Below, piece by piece: positions 5,949 through 10,167 of a stretch of 10,167 bases of DNA (position 1 is the stretch's first letter; each line of letters opens with the position of its first letter). The DNA is taken from contig JAEZYO010000832.1 in NCBI GenBank assembly GCA_023419055.1, forward strand, positions 1 to 10,167, in the 5' to 3' direction. The notes beneath the pieces were generated by a model. That model made no database searches and was not told the DNA's origin. It saw only the letters and a program-made list of their open reading frames with translations. A program made the translations under genes and the position numbers. Source of the stretch: Pseudomonadota bacterium (GTDB taxonomy: Bacteria; Myxococcota; Polyangia; Polyangiales; Polyangiaceae).

Positions 5949-6773
5949 GTGCGCGAAGCCGCGCGCGCTCGCGGCTTCGGCTATTCCGCCGAGCGTCAGG
6001 AAGAGTACTTCGGGTTCCCGCTGATCCACCTCGATACGCTCCTTTCGACCCGCAAGGTGCCGTATCGCAAGAACTACCGCTCGCTCCTCCACCTCGAGCG
6101 TTCGCGACCGGGCTTCTTCGAGCTCGCGGACTTGAGGCTCAACCGGCCGACGCCGAACTACCTCCTGCACGAGTCGGCCCACGCCGTCGCGTTCCACGAG
6201 CTCTTCGGGAGACCGCGCTCGGTCGCGCTCGCTCTCGCGGCGCCCGAAGGGCTCTTGAGGAGCCTGGTCGGCGAAGCGTTCGCCATGACGTCCGAGTACT
6301 TCGCAGCCTGCGCGGTCGACGGAAGGCTCCACGCCTGGTTCTTCTCGATCAACTCTTACCGCCACCGTACTCAGGGGAAGAAGGCGGTAGGCGAGCTCGT
6401 GAGCGAGCTCGGGTTTGCCGCGGTAGCGGAGCTCACGCTGCTCGCCTTCCTGTGCAATAACTTCCTGATCGATCGCCTGGACGCGCGGCTGCTCTCGCGC
6501 TGCCTCGAGCTTTCGCCGAGCTCGGGCGCACGGCTTCCACCTCGCACCTTCGAGAAGCTCCGGCGCACGCTCGCGAGCCTCATGGTCATGAGCCCCGAGT
6601 TTCGACTCGACACGGCGCGCCTCTTCTTGTCGATGTTCGGGCGATCGCGCGCGATCCGGCGCGTGCTCGCGCAGGACCCCATCGACCTCTTCACGCGTGA
6701 CCCCGCCGCCATACGCGCGCTCGGGGTGCTCACGGGCGTGCTCGAGGGCACGCCTCGCGTCACGGCGGGGTGA
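5949..6773 (+). CDS. Unrecognised HExxH protein, putative zinc-binding hydrolase
   Basis: The interval given is the part that follows the first standard start (GTG 5949, 274 residues); the real protein probably starts upstream at about 5838. The notable motif is HESAH at residues 74-78 (within NYLLHESAHAVAFHELFG), followed 31 residues later by GEAF with E109 and then E116. HExxH plus a downstream Glu in a helix is the layout of gluzincin-type zinc peptidases, with two His and a Glu as metal ligands. I do not recognise the family, and the activity is inference from the motif. There is no signal peptide. Two weakly hydrophobic helices (about 90-120 and 150-175) look buried rather than membrane-spanning. 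The remainder is Arg- and Leu-rich and helical, ending LTGVLEGTPRVTAG. It follows the methyltransferase closely, probably in one transcript, and its stop overlaps the end of the convergent TPR lipoprotein gene. Confidence 0.75.
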   Translation: MREAARARGFGYSAERQEEYFGFPLIHLDTLLSTRKVPYRKNYRSLLHLERSRPGFFELADLRLNRPTPNYLLHESAHAVAFHELFGRPRSVALALAAPEGLLRSLVGEAFAMTSEYFAACAVDGRLHAWFFSINSYRHRTQGKKAVGELVSELGFAAVAELTLLAFLCNNFLIDRLDARLLSRCLELSPSSGARLPPRTFEKLRRTLASLMVMSPEFRLDTARLFLSMFGRSRAIRRVLAQDPIDLFTRDPAAIRALGVLTGVLEGTPRVTAG

Positions 6774-8976
6774 CGTTGGCCGGCAGCTTGTACGGCACGG
6801 GGCGTTCACTCGCGAGGACGTCGCGCGCGATGCCGACCTCGAAGAGATCGTAGGCCTCGCTCTCCGCGACCTTCTTCAGATCGGGGAGCGCGGACTTGTC
6901 GCCTCGCACGTAGCGGTTCATCGCGACGTAGAAGAGGGCCTCGGTCTTCTCGACGCGGCTCTGAGCCGCAGCCAGGAGGCCCGCGTCGTCGATCTTGCCG
7001 CGCGCCCAGCTGCGGAGCTTGCCGTACCAGCCGTTCGCGTCGTCGAACGACGCGAGCGCCTCTTCCACGGTCCCGTCGCTCGGCACCCCGCTCTTTCGCT
7101 CGAGCAAGAGCAGCCAGAGCGCGACGTAGACCATCTCGTCCGCGGGCAACGTGGCCTCGAGCGCGCGCAGCGTCGCCTTCCTGCCCGACTGCAGGTTGCC
7201 GGTCACGAGCGCGCGGCGCGAAGCGTCGAAGATCGTCGCCGAGAGCTGCCTGCCGTCGGCGCCCGAAGCCTCGTAGGCGCGCTCCGTCGCGCGATCGGCG
7301 GCCGCGCGTTCGCCGTAAACGGTGAGCACGCGCGCGAGCAGACGTTCGGCGCGAGCCTGGTTGGCCCCCGTCTGGCTCTGACGCTGAGCCGTGAGCGCGT
7401 GCGACAGCGTGGCCTCGAGCGCCTTCTGCGCCTGCGCCGTGTCGCCGGCGTCGCGGAAAATCTCGAAGCGCTGAAAGTCCGCCTCGCCCGCGAGCGCCTC
7501 GTCGCCCGCTTTCTGACCGAGGTCACCGACCTTGGCGAGCAGATCGAGCGCGACGGTCTGATTCTTCCTTTGACGCTCGATGGCGGCCAGGGTGCTCAGC
7601 ACCTCCGGCGTGGGTTGATCGGCGGCGGACGCCTCGAGCAGCGGGCGCGCTCGCTCGATTTCCCCGCGCTGCGCCTCCATGGCGGCGAGCACGTAGCGGA
7701 GCCGCGAGGGGCTCGGGTTCACGCGACCGCGGTTGGAGCGCTCTTCCGCCAGATCGATGATCGGCTTCGCGTTCGCGAAGGTACGGCGCGCGGCGTCCAT
7801 CTGTCCGAGCTCGGCCTCGTTCACCACCGCGTTCATCACGAGCGCGAGCGACGCGCCCAGGTGATCCGGATCGGGCGTCTTTACCACCGCCGCGGAGAGC
7901 GCGAGCGGGGCCACTTCCGCCATCCCGTAGTCGATCAAGAGCGAAGCGAGCGGCAACACGCTCCGGAGAGACCCCGGCTCGCTCCGGAAGAGCGCCACGG
8001 CCGAGCCCCAGGTCGCGCCTTCCACGAGCTTCGGATCGAAGGCGAGGATGGGCTGCGGATCGTGCGCCAGCGAGTCGTAGAACTGGTGGAACTGACTCCA
8101 GCCTTCGGGCGAGTTCTCGTCCGCGCAGCGCTCGAGCGCCTCGCGCATGTCCGGCGGGATGGAGCGCTCCATGCCCGCCTCGTCGAGCGCCTGCAGGGCG
8201 CCCTGCGCGTCGCCGTGGCGCAAGTACAGGGCGACCATGGCGAAGCCGCCGCCCCGCAAGGCGCGGTAAGCCTCGAGCACCTCGTCGCGATCGACGTTGG
8301 ATTGAATCGGCATCTCGGCGGCGTTCGAGGCGAGCGCGCGCTTCAGCCACTCGAGCAGCCTGGTGTGGGCGTCGTCGAACGCCTCGCCCGTCGCTTCGAA
8401 CAGCGAGCGTTGAACGGCGCGCCGCGCGTCGGCCGCGGATGCGAGCAGCGCGCCGGAGCCACGCGTGGACGCCGCGAAGCTCTTCAGCGCGTCGAGGTGC
8501 TGATCCACGTCTTTGCGCTCCGCCCCAGCGGGGACCAGCCGCTGCAGCATCGAGTAGAGCGCGAAAGCTGAGCCTTCCTGTCCGAGTCGAGACACTTCTG
8601 CCGCGCCGTCCGACAAGGCGGCGGTCCCCCCTTGAACCATCTCGAGCGAAAACTCGCCCTTCCGCATCAGGAACAGGGCCCCTTCGAGCGCCTTGAGACC
8701 CGCCTCGGTCTCACCGGCGTCGAAGCGCGCCGCCGAACGAGCCAGCTGCCGCCGCACCACGCCCGCGAGCAGGTTGGCTCGGTCCTGACTCGGCACCTCG
8801 TCGAAGAGCACCTTGTAGGTGTTCTCGGCGAACGTCTCGTCACTGACCGCCACGGGACGCACCGGACCGATGTTTCCCGTGTCGGCGGCCGAACGAGCGG
8901 TCGTGTGCGAGGAACTCGAGCAGCCTGCGACGGCCACGATCAACGCAAGGCCGACGGGGCCGAGGGAGAGTCGCAT
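6760..8976 (-). CDS. Large TPR-rich lipoprotein
   Basis: A 738-residue predicted lipoprotein. A short signal peptide (MRLSLGPVGLALIVAVAGC) ends in the lipobox V-A-G-C with acylated C19, followed by Ser-rich sequence. The rest is almost wholly alpha-helical with degenerate tetratricopeptide-like pairs, e.g. YLRHGDAQGALQALDEAG (near 250), MEAQRGEIERARPLLEASAA (near 430), a further unit ending VALDLLAKVGDLG (near 475) and GDTAQAQKALEATL (near 508). No catalytic motif is visible. It is probably a scaffold or adaptor on the periplasmic face of an envelope membrane. The start ATG at 8976-8974 is supported by the signal peptide, although the ribosome binding site is weak. It is divergent from a Ser/Thr kinase gene across 60 bases, which hints at a shared envelope-signalling role, and its 3' end overlaps the HExxH gene by 14 bases. 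No named family recognised. Confidence 0.85.
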   Translation of the reverse strand: MRLSLGPVGLALIVAVAGCSSSSHTTARSAADTGNIGPVRPVAVSDETFAENTYKVLFDEVPSQDRANLLAGVVRRQLARSAARFDAGETEAGLKALEGALFLMRKGEFSLEMVQGGTAALSDGAAEVSRLGQEGSAFALYSMLQRLVPAGAERKDVDQHLDALKSFAASTRGSGALLASAADARRAVQRSLFEATGEAFDDAHTRLLEWLKRALASNAAEMPIQSNVDRDEVLEAYRALRGGGFAMVALYLRHGDAQGALQALDEAGMERSIPPDMREALERCADENSPEGWSQFHQFYDSLAHDPQPILAFDPKLVEGATWGSAVALFRSEPGSLRSVLPLASLLIDYGMAEVAPLALSAAVVKTPDPDHLGASLALVMNAVVNEAELGQMDAARRTFANAKPIIDLAEERSNRGRVNPSPSRLRYVLAAMEAQRGEIERARPLLEASAADQPTPEVLSTLAAIERQRKNQTVALDLLAKVGDLGQKAGDEALAGEADFQRFEIFRDAGDTAQAQKALEATLSHALTAQRQSQTGANQARAERLLARVLTVYGERAAADRATERAYEASGADGRQLSATIFDASRRALVTGNLQSGRKATLRALEATLPADEMVYVALWLLLLERKSGVPSDGTVEEALASFDDANGWYGKLRSWARGKIDDAGLLAAAQSRVEKTEALFYVAMNRYVRGDKSALPDLKKVAESEAYDLFEVGIARDVLASERPVPYKLPANVTPP

Positions 8977-9036
8977 GCCCGGAGTCTACACCCTAGCCCG
9001 GAGCCGGGGTAAGGTTCGGGGCCGAGGCTTTTGGTC
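8977..9036. promoter_or_regulatory. Divergent intergenic region between TPR lipoprotein and kinase
   Basis: Sixty bases must hold the promoters and leaders of both divergent genes. GAGG at 9024-9027, nine bases before ATG 9037, is an acceptable ribosome binding site for the kinase. A small inverted repeat CCCGG-AG-CCGGG lies at 8997-9008. No convincing -35/-10 pair is visible in either direction. Confidence 0.35.
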
Positions 9037-10167
9037 ATGTCCGACACCTCCGTCCGGCCGACACCCAAGCGCCTCGCCGACTTCGAGATCATTCGTCGGC
9101 TCGGGGCCGGCGGGATGGCCGAGGTGTTTCTCGCGAAGAAGCGGGGGGCCGAGGGAACCTACAAGCTCCTGGTGCTGAAGCGGATTTTGCCGGCCTACGG
9201 ATCTTCGCGCCGCTTCCGCAGCATGTTTGCCGAGGAGGCGCAGCTTGCCACGCGGCTCAATCACCCGAACATCGTCCAGGTCTACGATTTCCAGGACTAC
9301 GGCGAGGAGGGGCAGCTCCTCAGCATGGAGTACGTGGAGGGCCCGGATCTCCGCAAGCTGATGCGCGCGAGCCAGGGCCGTGGCCAGCGCCTGCCGCCCT
9401 TCGTCGCGGCACACATCATTGCCGAGGTGGCGAAGGGCCTGCACTACGCGCACGAACGCAAGGACGAGGCGGGCCGCCCGCTCGACATCGTCCACCGCGA
9501 CGTCTCGCCGCAGAATATTCTCCTGAGCTTCGACGGGGCGGTGAAAATTGCCGACTTCGGCATCGCCTCCGCCAACCTGTTCCGCGAGGAACCGGGCGTG
9601 CTCAAGGGCAAGACGGCGTACATGTCGCCCGAGCAGGCGCGCGGCGAAAAGGTGAGCCGCAGGAGCGACATCTATTCCCTCGGTGTGGTGTTCCACGAGC
9701 TCCTGAGCGGACGGCCGTTACACGGCGCGGCCGAGGGCCCCGAGCTGCTCGAGGCGGTGCGCGCGGGCATCGTCGAGCCGCCGAGCACGTTCGTGCGAGG
9801 CATCGCGCCCGAGCTCGAGGAGATCGTGATGCGCGCGCTCGCGAAGGTGCCTGACGAGCGCTTCGCCGCCGGGCGCGAGATGGCGGGCGCCATCAGTCGA
9901 GCTCTCTTGAGCCGTCAAGAGCTGGTCGACGCGCACCTGCTCGAGACGGTGATCGCGGATCTCGTCGCGCGCGAGCAGACGTCGCCGGGCCAGGCGGGCG
10001 GTTCAGAGCTCGGGGAGAGCCAGTTCAGCGTCGATCTCGGAGAACACCCGGCACAGATCGTCGCGCGCGGCACGGCCGCGACCGATCTGCCCGAGGAGCA
10101 AACGGGGCCGGGTGGCCCAAGCCGCGAGCGCGCGCGGCCCGGCCGCGAGGTGCGCCCCGTGGCGCTG
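9037..10167 (+). CDS. Hanks-type serine/threonine protein kinase, C-terminus off the right edge
   Basis: An open frame of 377 codons from ATG 9037 to the window end. Residues 16 to about 290 are a eukaryotic-like kinase domain that phosphorylates Ser/Thr on partner proteins. Seen in order: glycine loop LGAGGMAEVF (22-31), ATP-anchoring K48 (LLVLKRI), catalytic loop HRDVSPQN (153-160, base D155), DFG at 173-175, YMSPEQ (195-200) in place of APE, and D211 in DIYSLG. All key residues are present, so it should be active. Helix IVMRALAKVPDERF closes the domain in the usual way. After it come a helical stretch (ALLSRQELVDAHLLETVIAD) and a low-complexity Gly/Pro/Arg/Glu linker from about residue 325. 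In myxobacterial kinases such linkers often lead to a sensor or zinc-ribbon/GYF-type domain, which here lies outside the window. Substrate unknown. The divergent TPR lipoprotein is a candidate functional partner. Confidence 0.94.
   Translation, partial: MSDTSVRPTPKRLADFEIIRRLGAGGMAEVFLAKKRGAEGTYKLLVLKRILPAYGSSRRFRSMFAEEAQLATRLNHPNIVQVYDFQDYGEEGQLLSMEYVEGPDLRKLMRASQGRGQRLPPFVAAHIIAEVAKGLHYAHERKDEAGRPLDIVHRDVSPQNILLSFDGAVKIADFGIASANLFREEPGVLKGKTAYMSPEQARGEKVSRRSDIYSLGVVFHELLSGRPLHGAAEGPELLEAVRAGIVEPPSTFVRGIAPELEEIVMRALAKVPDERFAAGREMAGAISRALLSRQELVDAHLLETVIADLVAREQTSPGQAGGSELGESQFSVDLGEHPAQIVARGTAATDLPEEQTGPGGPSRERARPGREVRPVAL

Noticed and set aside
6697..8571. 624-codon plus-strand open frame rich in Arg/Glu/Leu/Val
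   Set aside because: It lies opposite the TPR lipoprotein. Long antisense frames are routine in GC-rich genes, and its sequence is low-complexity charged with no domain, while the minus-strand frame has a lipobox and repeats.

Overview
The window is GC-rich DNA with tightly packed genes whose third codon positions are mostly G or C. It most likely comes from a myxobacterium of the Polyangia/Sorangium type. Three things suggest this: a Hanks-type Ser/Thr kinase with the typical myxobacterial look, a lipoprotein whose signal peptide is followed by a long Gly/Ser/Ala linker, and several TPR and ankyrin proteins. This assignment is inference from style, not from a marker gene.

Layout, left to right. 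(1) Bases 1-379, minus strand: an ArsR-family repressor gene, cut by the left edge and broken by one in-frame TAG at codon 31. It lies 71 bases downstream of (2) an intact short-chain dehydrogenase/reductase on the same strand (451-1248). (3) Divergent from the reductase, with 34 bases between the two ATG codons, is a plus-strand run: an ankyrin-repeat protein (1283-2935), a small membrane protein with a C-terminal zinc ribbon (2948-3460) and a short TPR protein (3528-3845). (4) A surface lipoprotein (3994-4872) carries a PEBP/YbhB-like domain on a Gly-rich stalk and is preceded by a dyad symmetry. (5) After a 151-base gap holding a perfect 10-bp hairpin come a class I SAM methyltransferase (5024-5821) and, close behind, an unrecognised HExxH protein (5949-6773). 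The coding sequence of the HExxH protein appears to begin further upstream than any ATG, GTG or TTG. (6) It converges, with a 14-base overlap, on a large TPR-rich lipoprotein on the minus strand (6760-8976). (7) Divergent from that lipoprotein, across 60 bases, a Ser/Thr protein kinase (9037 onward) runs off the right edge.

I see no tRNA, rRNA, CRISPR array, insertion sequence or phage gene, and no gene-free stretch above 300 bases. I do not see an obvious new multi-gene defence or biosynthetic system; this is mostly ordinary chromosomal housekeeping and accessory content. The points most worth following are the interrupted ArsR gene, the HExxH protein with no canonical start for its apparent N-terminus, the divergent kinase/TPR-lipoprotein pair, and three inverted repeats in the gaps between genes.
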